From Paenarthrobacter aurescens TC1 (lineage in GTDB: Bacteria; Actinomycetota; Actinomycetes; Actinomycetales; Micrococcaceae): DNA of 64,000 nucleotides. Positions 18,593-26,922 of the stretch are shown here, piece after piece. Position 1 is the first letter of the stretch. Every line of letters begins with the position of its first letter. Under the pieces are notes generated by a model that ran no database searches, was not told the DNA's origin, and was given only the letters and a program-made list of their open reading frames with translations. Location: contig CP000474.1 of assembly GCA_000014925.1 (NCBI GenBank), positions 1,302,001 to 1,366,000 of the forward strand, in the 5' to 3' direction. The position numbers were made by a program, and so were the translations under genes.

Positions 18593-19270
18593 ATGTGCTC
18601 CGCTGGCCAGCTCAACGTCAAGACCGGCACCCGAGAGGGTGCCGGTCCGGACGACTCCCGCCAGCCCGCTGTTTCCGGCGCCGATTGCGGTGCCGGTGAC
18701 ACCATGTGCGTCGGTGTCATCCTCGGTTTCCCGCCGGAGATCGCCCGTGAACTCCAGGAATGGAGGGCCTCGTTCGGTGATCCGATGGCGGAGGTCATTC
18801 CTGCGCACATCACCCTGATCACCACTACGCCCACGCAGGACTGGGCCGCTACCCGGGAACACGTCCGGGAAGTTGCACAGGCCCAGCAACCTTTCGATAT
18901 CACCATTTCCGGCACGGGTTCCTTCCGGCCCGTCTCGCCGGTGGTGTTCGTCAACGTGGAAGAAGGTTTTGAAGAGTGCGTGCAGTTGCACGAGAAACTT
19001 CAAACCGGTCCCCTGGAACGGACGCTGCCCTTCCCGTACCACCCGCACGTCACCGTGGCCCACGATGTTGCCCAGGAAAACCTCGACGAAGCTGAAACGG
19101 TCCTCAGGGATTACCGGGCGACGTTCCCTGTGGTTAGCATGGGACTTTACGAGCACGACACCAATGGAATTTGGCAGCTACGGGAAGAGCTCGACTTTGG
19201 CGGCGATACTGACGAAACACAGCAAGCGGATCCAGTCCGCAGAGGCGGACGTTCCTCCGCTGCCAACTGA
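18593..19270 (+). CDS. 2'-5' RNA ligase / LigT-like 2H phosphoesterase family protein
   Basis: A 225-residue protein of the 2H phosphoesterase superfamily. The two defining HxT/S motifs are visible as AHITLI (about residue 69) and HVTVAH (about residue 152). Members hydrolyse cyclic phosphodiesters or act on 2'-5' linkages in RNA; the substrate here is unknown. The first 40 residues precede the fold and look unstructured. ATG 18593 begins five bases after the trpS stop with GGGAG about 12 bases upstream, so co-transcription with trpS is likely. The 3' end overlaps the next gene. Confidence 0.78.
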   Translation: MCSAGQLNVKTGTREGAGPDDSRQPAVSGADCGAGDTMCVGVILGFPPEIARELQEWRASFGDPMAEVIPAHITLITTTPTQDWAATREHVREVAQAQQPFDITISGTGSFRPVSPVVFVNVEEGFEECVQLHEKLQTGPLERTLPFPYHPHVTVAHDVAQENLDEAETVLRDYRATFPVVSMGLYEHDTNGIWQLREELDFGGDTDETQQADPVRRGGRSSAAN

Positions 19271-20282
19271 GCTGGCAAAACTCAAACTCCAGCTCCTCCG
19301 CAAGAGGCAGGATTGGGGCCATGCCAAGCGCGCCGGCGAGGGCCTTCCGAAAAAGATGGGCGCGTTCTTTGCCCTCTTCCTAGCCAGATTGAACACCAAC
19401 CGGGCCATGCGGGCCTTCCAGCACTACACCCGGCAGCACGGGCCGTTGCTGAGTGCCGGCATCGGCTTCAACATGTTCTTCTCCGTCACGGGTTTGCTCA
19501 CCACAGGTTTCGCCATTGCCGGGATTGTCCTGGGAGGTAACCCTGCACTGCAGGATGCAGTGATCGACAGTGTGGCTGCTGCTGCCCCCGGGCTACTTCA
19601 GGTGAACGGCGGCGAAGGGTTGGTGGATCCACAGTCCCTGCTCAACCCGTCGGGACTTGGATGGACGGCCCTCATCGCTGCGGTGGTGACAGTCTTTGTT
19701 TCCCTGGGTTGGATCGCCAGCATCAGGGAAGGTCTTCGGGGGATCATGAAGGCTGACCCTTTGGTGCGCAACCCGATAGTTCAAAAACTTATCGACGCCG
19801 GCACGCTGCTGCTCCTGGGCGTCATCCTTGTCATCAGCGCAGGCGTCTCGCTCGTCTTTGGTATTGCGGCGGACTGGCTCATTGCTTTGCTTAAGTTGGA
19901 CGAGGGAATCACCGAGCCCATAGCGGCCATCGTCAAGATCGTGGTTCCGCTCGTGCTGAACTGCGCGACGGCGGCAGTACTGTTTCGGATTGCCGGTGGC
20001 CTCAAGCTGGGGCGCCGCGCGTTCCTGGAAGGCGTGGTGCTGGCGGGCGTTGGCACAACGGTCCTGCAATTCTTCAGCACCGAACTTCTTGCCCGCTCCG
20101 GCAACAATCCGGTGCTGGCATCGTTTGCAATCATCATCGGTCTGCTGATCTGGTTCAACCTTGTGAGCCAGGTGTGCCTGGTCTCAGCGTCGTGGTCAGC
20201 TATTCGTGAGGCTGACACGGAGTCGGGGGAGTCCCCGCGCAAGAAAGTCCTCGGTTCGCGGCGCGTGGCGCCCCGCACCTGA
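19197..20282 (+). CDS. YihY/BrkB family membrane protein
   Basis: A roughly 361-residue protein of the YihY (formerly RNase BN-like) family. Six hydrophobic segments lie between about residues 85 and 335. Family features include the conserved TRQHGPLLSAGIGFNMFFS near the first segment and the late IIGLLIWFNLVSQVCLVSASWSAI. The tail is basic. Exact function is unknown. I choose TTG 19197 because GGAAGAG lies about eight bases upstream; an in-frame ATG at 19164 would give 11 more residues. Both starts overlap the preceding gene in another frame, implying translational coupling. Confidence 0.82.
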   Translation: MAAILTKHSKRIQSAEADVPPLPTELAKLKLQLLRKRQDWGHAKRAGEGLPKKMGAFFALFLARLNTNRAMRAFQHYTRQHGPLLSAGIGFNMFFSVTGLLTTGFAIAGIVLGGNPALQDAVIDSVAAAAPGLLQVNGGEGLVDPQSLLNPSGLGWTALIAAVVTVFVSLGWIASIREGLRGIMKADPLVRNPIVQKLIDAGTLLLLGVILVISAGVSLVFGIAADWLIALLKLDEGITEPIAAIVKIVVPLVLNCATAAVLFRIAGGLKLGRRAFLEGVVLAGVGTTVLQFFSTELLARSGNNPVLASFAIIIGLLIWFNLVSQVCLVSASWSAIREADTESGESPRKKVLGSRRVAPRT

Positions 20283-20295
20283 TCTGGAGGCCGCC

Positions 20296-20448
20296 ATGAA
20301 CAACCAACTGTGGATCGCTTGCCTCCTCGGGGCTGCAGCGGGACTCGTTGTTGGCCAGTTGGTTTTCAACTCGCCCTTTCTGGGCATCCTCCTTGGTGTT
20401 GGTCTAGGCGCTCTGGTCGGCGCTGCAGTGGGACCCCGCCGCGGATAG
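20296..20448 (+). CDS. Small glycine-rich membrane protein (50 residues)
   Basis: A short frame from ATG 20296, with CTGGAGG five bases before it, encodes 50 residues. Two hydrophobic, glycine-spaced segments (LLGAAAGLVVGQLVF and LGVGLGALVGAAVG) form a glycine-zipper-like hairpin, ending in Pro-Arg-Arg-Gly. It lies 13 bases after the YihY gene and is probably in the same operon. No function can be assigned. Confidence 0.65.
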   Translation: MNNQLWIACLLGAAAGLVVGQLVFNSPFLGILLGVGLGALVGAAVGPRRG

Positions 20449-20476
20449 CCGGAAGTGTCCCACTGCGGTCAATTTC

Positions 20477-22699
20477 CTACGGCGCCTTCACCAGCCCTTC
20501 CCACGCAACGGTCCAGTCCGAGGGGAATCCCGGTGCGTGCCGCTCCGGCCCGTTGTCCCACCCTGCCGCCATCAGGGCGACAGCCGCCAGAAGTCCGCCG
20601 TTGCCCGGTAAATAGAGCGGCAAAGAGTCTGTTTGGCGATTGTGCCCGTTGGGAAGGACCGTGTTCTTGCCGGCGCTCAGGAGGAGCGCATCCACGGCGG
20701 CCTCAGGATCCTCGAGCCGCGCGGCGGTCATAGCCATGACGGGGTAGTCCCAACCCCACGTGCTGCCCCAGTCCCAGTCGGCCAGGACGTCGGTTAGGGT
20801 CGCGCGCATGATGTCCGGATCAATGATGTCGGTCCGGGGGAGGACACCCAAAGCGCACAGCATGGACGGGTGATCGCTGCGAATGGTGAAGGGCTCCACG
20901 TCGATCGCAGCGTACACGCCGTCGATCACCCGCGGGGGCACCATGCCGTCCGCTACTGTCGTCCACGCCTCCGCAGGCTCCAGCCCGAGCCGCGCGCGCC
21001 ACGCCGCCGCCGTCCGCAGGCCCCACTGCCAGTACGCCAACTCAAACGTGGGGTTAGTGACCTTGGCCCGGATGGAGCCGTAGCTTTCCTGTGCAGGGAT
21101 CAAAGGAGGGCCCAATTCGAAGCCGCGCGACGTTGGGTGCGCAAAGCTGGCCATGAAGGCAGCCGACTCGAACACGATCTCCGCAAACTCCTTCAGCAGT
21201 TCCCTGCTGGGATTGGCCCGGTACGCCAGTTCCGCCAGATGGATGGGGTGAGGCTGTTGCCAGATCAGAAACGTCCCGATGGGACTCGGGCTCTCCCTGC
21301 CGTCCGGTCCAACCTGTTTGGGCCAGCGGACGCCGTCGAATCCTTGCGCTTTGGCCGTCTGCCGGGCTGACTCCAGCACGGTGGAGTACCACCGCAACGA
21401 CGGCAGGAGCAGCTCTGTCCGATTCCACTGCGCAAAGTGCGCGGCATGCCACCAGTGCATCTCCACGTGGAACCGGCCGCGCCATGAATTGCAGACCAGC
21501 CCGGTCTCCTGAGGCGGCAACGAGCCCGAGCAATTAACCGCGGTCAGGTACTGCGACAACACGATCCTGCGTTCCAATTCCTTGGCCCGGGCATCAGGCG
21601 TCGCATCAAGTTCGATCGCCCCGCCGGAGGACCAGAACCCCGGCCAATAGGCCGCTGAGGCGGCCGCCACGCTTCCCGCCGGAGAAAGCTCGACGCCGGT
21701 CCTTCCTCTGGGGGCAGCGTTCCTCTCCGAGGTGTCGCCGGTCAGCCGATTAGTGCCGCGCGGGATGCAGTCGCCGTCGCCTGCGGAAAGAAAGGCAACC
21801 GAAAAGTCCATCAGGTTGCCGGCGTCGGCCGTTGCTACTACGAGCCGGTGCTGTCCGGTCTGTTCCACTCCCAGGTGGGGACCGGTGATCACCACTTTGT
21901 AGCGGGAGTTGTCCAGCGCACGGTGGACTGTCCATGCTTCACAGCCATTGTGGTCTCGCGAAGCCCCGGGTGCATCGAGCGATGTGGTGTGGGCGTTTGC
22001 GCTGCTCCAGTCCGCGGCGTCATGCCACGCCTCAGACCCGTAAGGGAAGCCGACGCTGACAACCAACCCGGCACCAAGCGCCGTTGACTCCACGCGGAAG
22101 CCCACCTCATCTCGGTCCGGGTGACACGCCGTCGTGACGTTGACGGGGTGACCCGCCAGCGTAAAGCGGCTGGTGACCACCCCCGTCCACAGGTCCAGTG
22201 TTTGCTCGGCCCGGGAAATTTCGTCTTCCGTGATTGCCCTCTCAACGCCGTCCTCGATCCAGCGGAAGCCGATCCGGCCCAAGTCCAGCCTGTGGACATT
22301 CGCGCGGAGCCAGGTTTCAGCCAGCGACGTGTCCGTCTCACGGTCATTGACGATGTCGCCCACCATGTCCACGTAGGGCACTGGACCCCGGGGCGAATCA
22401 TAGAGAACGGTGGAGCCAGCGAGGTCGTACTCCTCCGGTGGCGGCACGGAGTGCCAGCCCCACTGCGCTTGCGTGCCCAGCAGCGTGCCAGGAGGCAGCT
22501 CGTCGCGCGCGCCCACTGGATAGGCGTCGGGCAACGACTGCAACCCGGTGAGGTCCATGGTGAACGCGAATTCACCGTTGCCCACTGAAACGGGGCTTCG
22601 TGGATCAAAGTGTTCTTGGCGTACGTTGTGTCGCCGGACCAGTGCCTCGCGATTGATGGCGGGGGATTGCGGATGATGGGTGGTGCTTTGGCTGTGCAC
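20477..22699 (-). CDS. Large glycoside-hydrolase-like protein, probable (alpha/alpha)6 fold
   Basis: A 740-residue protein without a signal peptide. The N-terminal part SPVSVGNGEFAFTMDLTGLQSLPDAYP and later WHAAHFAQWNRTELL and GSTWGWDYPVMAMTAARLEDPEAAVDALLL resemble the six-hairpin glycosidase clan (GH65/GH95-like and related unassigned proteins). That clan has an N-terminal beta-sandwich followed by an alpha/alpha toroid with acidic catalysts; I cannot name the exact family or catalytic residues. GTG 22699 follows AGGAGG at nine bases; upstream in-frame ATG codons have no such site. It lies downstream of a GH43-like gene on the same strand with an operator-like box between, suggesting joint carbohydrate breakdown. 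Confidence 0.65.
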   Translation of the reverse strand: MHSQSTTHHPQSPAINREALVRRHNVRQEHFDPRSPVSVGNGEFAFTMDLTGLQSLPDAYPVGARDELPPGTLLGTQAQWGWHSVPPPEEYDLAGSTVLYDSPRGPVPYVDMVGDIVNDRETDTSLAETWLRANVHRLDLGRIGFRWIEDGVERAITEDEISRAEQTLDLWTGVVTSRFTLAGHPVNVTTACHPDRDEVGFRVESTALGAGLVVSVGFPYGSEAWHDAADWSSANAHTTSLDAPGASRDHNGCEAWTVHRALDNSRYKVVITGPHLGVEQTGQHRLVVATADAGNLMDFSVAFLSAGDGDCIPRGTNRLTGDTSERNAAPRGRTGVELSPAGSVAAASAAYWPGFWSSGGAIELDATPDARAKELERRIVLSQYLTAVNCSGSLPPQETGLVCNSWRGRFHVEMHWWHAAHFAQWNRTELLLPSLRWYSTVLESARQTAKAQGFDGVRWPKQVGPDGRESPSPIGTFLIWQQPHPIHLAELAYRANPSRELLKEFAEIVFESAAFMASFAHPTSRGFELGPPLIPAQESYGSIRAKVTNPTFELAYWQWGLRTAAAWRARLGLEPAEAWTTVADGMVPPRVIDGVYAAIDVEPFTIRSDHPSMLCALGVLPRTDIIDPDIMRATLTDVLADWDWGSTWGWDYPVMAMTAARLEDPEAAVDALLLSAGKNTVLPNGHNRQTDSLPLYLPGNGGLLAAVALMAAGWDNGPERHAPGFPSDWTVAWEGLVKAP

Positions 22700-22809
22700 T
22701 GCGCACGCCCTCCTGATGCTGCCTGCTGTGACTGCTGCTGGGGACAATCCGGTCAAGTGGTTCTGGAGCGCGGTCTCCGCGTAGGGGCGGTTCAATCCCC
22801 AATTGGCGA

Positions 22810-22832
22810 GAAACCGTTTTCCGAAACGATTC
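22810..22832. promoter_or_regulatory. CRE-like operator upstream of the large glycosidase gene
   Basis: GAAACCGTTTTC at 22810-22821 is an imperfect dyad with a central CG, followed by a partial copy GAAACGATTC. The core AACCGTTTTC recurs at 23868-23877 before the binding-protein gene. This suggests control of the whole cluster by one LacI-type repressor encoded elsewhere. Confidence 0.55.
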
Positions 22833-23793
22833 AATCCTTGTTCCCGGACGAAGCCGTGTCAACCCCCTGGCTCGTGGAGGTGCTCGTGGCGCCAGCGGCT
22901 GCCTGCAGCAGGACGGTGTCTTTGAGTTCGAGGAGCGGGAAGAATGCCGCCCGTTCGTCGGGGCTGTTGTTGGGCTGATGAAGCGTGAGGAACAAGCCGC
23001 CGTCCAAGGTTCGCCCGATCATCCCGTGCCCGCCGTTGGCGCTCCATAGTGCGTCAGGCTCCTGGATCCAAGGGCCCAGGACTGTCCCGGATTCGCTGCG
23101 CGCGATTCCCATGGCGTAACCGTCGTCGCCGAAGCTCGACCACAGCATGATGAGTCGGCCGCTGGTAAGCCTGAAGAGAAATGGACCATCGGTGACGTAG
23201 ACGGGGAACTCCCGGACCTTCACTGAGGGGACATCCAGGGCGCGGGACCAAGGGGCTTCTGAGGCGCTGAAGAGGAAAACGGGCACGCCTTCCGCCCTTC
23301 GCAGGTCTTTCGTGAGGCGCTGGGCGAGTATTGCGCCGTCATGCACTTGCTTCCATTCGTGGCAGAAAACCACCCAGGGCATACCCTCTTGGTCCACATG
23401 CAGTGTCCCGTCCAGGCATTGCCAATTGTGTGGCGTGACAGGGCCTTCGCTCCAGGGCTGGTAAGGGCCTTCAGGGCGGTCTGCAGAAAGTATCTGTGTT
23501 CCACGGAGGCGACCAGGCGCAGTGAAGGTGGCAAACATGAAGTAGCGGCCTTGGTACTCGTGAACTTCGGGAGCCCAATATTGTTCCTGGCTCCAGAAGT
23601 CGGAGGATGGTCGGAACGCCGGGAAGGGGCCCTCCCAAGAGGCCAGGTCCTTGCTCCGGTAGCAGTCAAAGCCTGTGGCGGGTCCGGACCAGATGTTCTT
23701 GTCCGTGCTTCCGAAGAGCAAGTATTCGCTGGAACCGGGCAGCGACAGAAGGAATGGATCCCGGATTTGGATGTCGTCCAAAAGTGGGGACAA
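22831..23793 (-). CDS. Glycoside hydrolase family 43-like protein
   Basis: A 320-residue protein with the five-bladed beta-propeller pattern of GH43 and related clans. The first blade has IQIRDPFLL, where the Asp is the usual catalytic base; later blades show YWAPEVHEYQGRYFMFATF, CLDGTLHVDQEGMPWVVFCHEW and NGGHGMIGRTLDGGLFLTLH, the last carrying the conserved histidine. No signal peptide is seen, so it probably acts in the cytoplasm on imported oligosaccharides. TTG 23793 follows AGGAG by five bases. It diverges from the binding-protein gene. Substrate (arabinan, xylan-derived or other) is not determinable. Confidence 0.75.
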   Translation of the reverse strand: MSPLLDDIQIRDPFLLSLPGSSEYLLFGSTDKNIWSGPATGFDCYRSKDLASWEGPFPAFRPSSDFWSQEQYWAPEVHEYQGRYFMFATFTAPGRLRGTQILSADRPEGPYQPWSEGPVTPHNWQCLDGTLHVDQEGMPWVVFCHEWKQVHDGAILAQRLTKDLRRAEGVPVFLFSASEAPWSRALDVPSVKVREFPVYVTDGPFLFRLTSGRLIMLWSSFGDDGYAMGIARSESGTVLGPWIQEPDALWSANGGHGMIGRTLDGGLFLTLHQPNNSPDERAAFFPLLELKDTVLLQAAAGATSTSTSQGVDTASSGNKD

Positions 23794-23833
23794 GGTAACT
23801 CCTATGGGTTGAATTAGTTCATGGAGAAAACTA

Positions 23834-23877
23834 TTGACGCATGAGTGGGTCCTTGATACGTTTCAGGAACCGTTTTC
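23834..23877 (+). promoter_or_regulatory. Promoter with overlapping CRE-like operator before the sugar-binding protein
   Basis: TTGACG at 23834-23839 and TACGTT at 23857-23862 are spaced by 17 bases, one of the best promoters in the window. The operator-like GGAACCGTTTTC at 23866-23877 covers the expected start point near 23869. Its core matches the box at 22810-22821. Repression by a sugar-responsive LacI protein is inferred. Confidence 0.65.
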
Positions 23878-23901
23878 TCAGAGTTGAAAGAAGCTTACCC
23901 A

Positions 23902-25203
23902 ATGGCGCGTAAATCTCTCGGTCGCATTCGAAAATCAATAGCAGTCCTGGCCACCGTGGGCATGTTGGGCCTCACCGTAGCCTGCTCCAGCCCGTCGTCC
24001 AACCAGCCCGAAGACGGCCCTGTCGAGATTCGGTTTTCGTGGTGGGGCAACGCCACCCGTGCTGAGCTGACCAACAAGGCCATCAAAGAGTTCGAGGCTG
24101 CCAACCCCAACATCAAGGTGAAGCCCGAGTACGGGGACATTGGAGGCTACTTCGACAAATTGGCCACCCAAGTGGCTGCAAACGACGCACCCGATGTGAT
24201 CACCATGGGCGGCGCCTACCCGGCTGAATACGCCAACCGCGGGGCCCTGCTGGACTTGTCCAAGGTTGAAGGGTCGCTCGACCTCTCCAAAATGGACCAG
24301 GGAGCCCTGGAAAACGGGCAGGTGCAAGGCAAGCAGTACGGTGTATCCACTGGTGCCAACGCCCTGGCTATCGTGGTGAACCCCGCCGTGTTCCAAGCCG
24401 CCGGCGTAGCACTTCCGGATGACAGCAAGTGGACTTGGGACGACTTCGCCAAGACAGCCGAGGACATCACCGCCAAGAGTCCAAAGGGAACCTATGGGAC
24501 GGCGACCGTTCTCACACATGATTCACTGGATGCCTTCGCCCGCCAGCGCGGCGAATCCTTGTACACGCAGGATGGCCAATTGGGCCTGGGCAAGGAGACC
24601 GTACAGGACTACTTCGATTTCTCCGTCAAGCTCAGCGAGTCAGGCGCCGCCCCCAGCGCCTCCGAAACTGTGGAGAAGCTCAACGTCAGCACCGAGCAGA
24701 CACTCATGGGTATGGGGCAGGCCGGCATGATGCTCACGTGGACCAACTCCCTGTCCGCCCTCAGCAAAGCCTCGGGTGCCGAACTGAAGCTGCTGAAGCT
24801 GCCAGGCGAGACTCCCACACCCGGAATCTGGCTCCAATCCTCGCAGTTCTACACCATCTCTGCCCGTAGTAAGCACACGGATGCTGCCGCCAAGCTGGTC
24901 AGCTTCCTGGTCAACAATGAGGCCGCAGCAAAGATCATCCAGAGCGACCGTGGCGTGCCCAGCAACTCCGGAATGCGCGCGGCCATCCAGGACTTGCTGA
25001 CACCTCAGGGGAAGGTGGAAGCCGCGTACATTGACCAGATCGGGAAGATGGACTTTGCCCCGACGTTCATCGGTCCCACCGGTTCAACCGCGGTCTCCGA
25101 AATCACCGCCCGCATCAACACCGAGGTCCTGTTCAAGAGGCTGAGCCCGGACAAGGCTGCGGAGCAGTGGCTCAGTGAAAGCAAGGCGGCCATAGGCAAG
25201 TAG
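23902..25203 (+). CDS. Extracellular sugar-binding lipoprotein of an ABC transporter (CUT1 type), orphan
   Basis: A 433-residue solute-binding protein. It has a lipoprotein signal peptide (basic start, hydrophobic core, lipobox LTVACSS with Cys near residue 26). The mature part begins VEIRFSWWGNATRAELTNKAIKEFEAANPNIKV, typical of family 1 sugar-binding proteins. ATG 23902 has GAAAGAAG eight bases upstream. It would capture an oligosaccharide outside the membrane and pass it to two permeases and an ATPase, but no permease genes follow: the next gene is on the other strand. The partners must be elsewhere, or were lost. It probably shares regulation with the two glycosidases. Confidence 0.88.
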   Translation: MARKSLGRIRKSIAVLATVGMLGLTVACSSPSSNQPEDGPVEIRFSWWGNATRAELTNKAIKEFEAANPNIKVKPEYGDIGGYFDKLATQVAANDAPDVITMGGAYPAEYANRGALLDLSKVEGSLDLSKMDQGALENGQVQGKQYGVSTGANALAIVVNPAVFQAAGVALPDDSKWTWDDFAKTAEDITAKSPKGTYGTATVLTHDSLDAFARQRGESLYTQDGQLGLGKETVQDYFDFSVKLSESGAAPSASETVEKLNVSTEQTLMGMGQAGMMLTWTNSLSALSKASGAELKLLKLPGETPTPGIWLQSSQFYTISARSKHTDAAAKLVSFLVNNEAAAKIIQSDRGVPSNSGMRAAIQDLLTPQGKVEAAYIDQIGKMDFAPTFIGPTGSTAVSEITARINTEVLFKRLSPDKAAEQWLSESKAAIGK

Positions 25204-25231
25204 TACCCGTCTGCATGGGTGGTCCGGCCCT

Positions 25232-26008
25232 TTAGCCGGCGTCGCGGACCTCAAGATAGGGGTCCGCCCAGGCGCCGATGATCCGCGCAACCCGTGCTGC
25301 CTGGCCCTTCCCGGTGAGGAGGTGCTCGCTGCCTTCCAAGGAGACAAAGCTCCGGGGATGCCGGGCAGTACGGAAGATTTCGCTGGCGTTGTCGATCCCC
25401 ACGGTGTTATCGGTGGGGGAGTGCATCACCATCAGCGGCTTGTGGAGGGTACGGATGCAGTCGCGCAGATCAGCGCGCTCCACGTCCTCCACAAAGTGGC
25501 GGCGAACCTCCATGGGCCGTCCGCCGAGGTCCACCACGGCGCTGCCATCGCGCAGGATGGAATCAATTTCGGCGTCGAACATGTGCTCAACGTGCTTGGG
25601 CTCGTAGGGCGCGCCAACGGTCACCACGGCGTTGAGGCCCGGGATGTCGCGGGCTGCGGCAAGCACCGCTGGGCCTCCGAACGAGTGGCCGACCAGGAGT
25701 GAGATTCCCCGGCCTTGCTCCCGCATGAAGTCCGCCGCAAGGATGGTGTCGGCTACCTTCACGCTGAACGACCCCGCAGACCATTCACCAGCGGAGCCAC
25801 CCAAGCCCAGGTTGTCGAAGCGCAGCATCCCCACACCTTGCTCAGCGAGTCCCTTGCAGATGCGTGAAGCTGCAGGGCTGTCCTTGCCGAGAGTCAGGCC
25901 GTGAGAGTACAGGCCCCAACCACGGACGGGACCTTCGGGCACGTCCACGATGCCGGCCAGGGCATCGCCGGTGCTTCCCATGAAGCTGATCTTCTCAGAG
26001 CGTGACAC
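25232..26008 (-). CDS. Alpha/beta hydrolase
   Basis: A 258-residue alpha/beta-fold hydrolase. The nucleophile elbow is LLVGHSFGGPAV (serine near residue 108), with the acid probably in the segment HSPTDNTVGIDNA and the histidine in SLEGSEHLL. It resembles the hydrolase half of the 'alpha/beta hydrolase-OsmC' fusions, but no OsmC domain is attached. GTG 26008 follows AAGGAG by six bases. It is convergent with the binding-protein gene and separated from sdhB by a strong hairpin. Substrate unknown. Confidence 0.82.
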   Translation of the reverse strand: MSRSEKISFMGSTGDALAGIVDVPEGPVRGWGLYSHGLTLGKDSPAASRICKGLAEQGVGMLRFDNLGLGGSAGEWSAGSFSVKVADTILAADFMREQGRGISLLVGHSFGGPAVLAAARDIPGLNAVVTVGAPYEPKHVEHMFDAEIDSILRDGSAVVDLGGRPMEVRRHFVEDVERADLRDCIRTLHKPLMVMHSPTDNTVGIDNASEIFRTARHPRSFVSLEGSEHLLTGKGQAARVARIIGAWADPYLEVRDAG

Positions 26009-26067
26009 GCTGATCTCCTTGCGTTGCGGTGACCGTTACGGTGAGGACCGGTGACGGCACGTGATAA

Positions 26068-26115
26068 ACGACGACGGCGCCACCCACCATCAGTGGTGAG
26101 CGGCGCCGTCGTCGT
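26068..26115. terminator. Strong hairpin downstream of sdhB
   Basis: A perfect 14-bp GC-rich stem (ACGACGACGGCGCC at 26068-26081 with GGCGCCGTCGTCGT at 26102-26115) lies between sdhB and the next minus-strand gene. It probably ends the sdhCDAB transcript. Confidence 0.75.
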
Positions 26116-26139
26116 GTGTGTTCGTAGGTGAACGCTGAA

Positions 26140-26922
26140 CTAGATCTTGCGGGCCAGGATGGCCTGCTTGACCTCGGCGATTGCCTGGGTCACCTGGATG
26201 CCGCGGGGGCATGCTTCCGAGCAGTTGAAGGTGGTGCGGCAGCGCCACACGCCTTCTTTGTCGTTCAGGATCTCAAGGCGCATGTCGCCGGCGTCATCAC
26301 GGGAATCGAAGATGAAGCGGTGGGCGTTGACGATCGCAGCCGGACCGAAGTACTGGCCGTCGGTCCAGAAGACCGGGCAGGACGAGGTGCAGGCAGCGCA
26401 CAGGATGCACTTGGTGGTGTCGTCAAAGCGCTCACGGTCCTCGACGGACTGCAGGCGTTCCTTGGTGGGCTCGTGGCCCTTGTTGATCAGGAACGGCATG
26501 ACTTCGCGGAAGGACTGGAAGAAGGGTTCCATGTCCACGATCAGGTCCTTCTCCACAGGGAGGCCCTTGATCGGCTCGACGGTGATGGGCTTGGTGGTGT
26601 CCAGGTCCTTCAGCAGCGTCTTGCAGGCGAGGCGGTTGCGGCCGTTGATGCGCATGGCATCCGAACCACACACACCGTGGGCGCAGGAGCGGCGGAAGGA
26701 AACACTGCCGTCAATCTCCCACTTGACCTTGTGGAGGGCATCCAACACGCGGTCCGTGCCGTACATGGTCAGCTTGTAGTCGTCCCAACGCGCTTCGTCC
26801 GAAATTTCGGGGTCGTAGCGGCGCACGCGCAGCGTGATGTGGAAGGTGGGGATTTCACCGTCGCCGGCAACGCTAGCCGGGAGCTCGATCTTGGAAGCGG
26901 GCTCTGCCATTTCGGTGGTCAT
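26140..26922 (-). CDS. sdhB: Succinate dehydrogenase iron-sulfur subunit
   Basis: SdhB carries electrons from the flavin to quinone through three Fe-S clusters. The 260-residue protein has the plant-type ferredoxin cysteines in RRSCAHGVCGSDAMRINGR and a following LACKTL. The C-terminal clusters appear in CILCAACTSSCPVFWTD and CSEACPRGIQVTQAI. Its start shares one base with the sdhA stop (TAATG), so translation is coupled. The N-terminus of about 20 residues precedes the ferredoxin domain. Confidence 0.96.
   Translation of the reverse strand: MTTEMAEPASKIELPASVAGDGEIPTFHITLRVRRYDPEISDEARWDDYKLTMYGTDRVLDALHKVKWEIDGSVSFRRSCAHGVCGSDAMRINGRNRLACKTLLKDLDTTKPITVEPIKGLPVEKDLIVDMEPFFQSFREVMPFLINKGHEPTKERLQSVEDRERFDDTTKCILCAACTSSCPVFWTDGQYFGPAAIVNAHRFIFDSRDDAGDMRLEILNDKEGVWRCRTTFNCSEACPRGIQVTQAIAEVKQAILARKI

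Noticed and set aside
25221..25250. Weak inverted repeat GGTCCG/CGGACC after the sugar-binding protein
   Set aside because: Only six outer pairs and no U-run; not convincing as a terminator.
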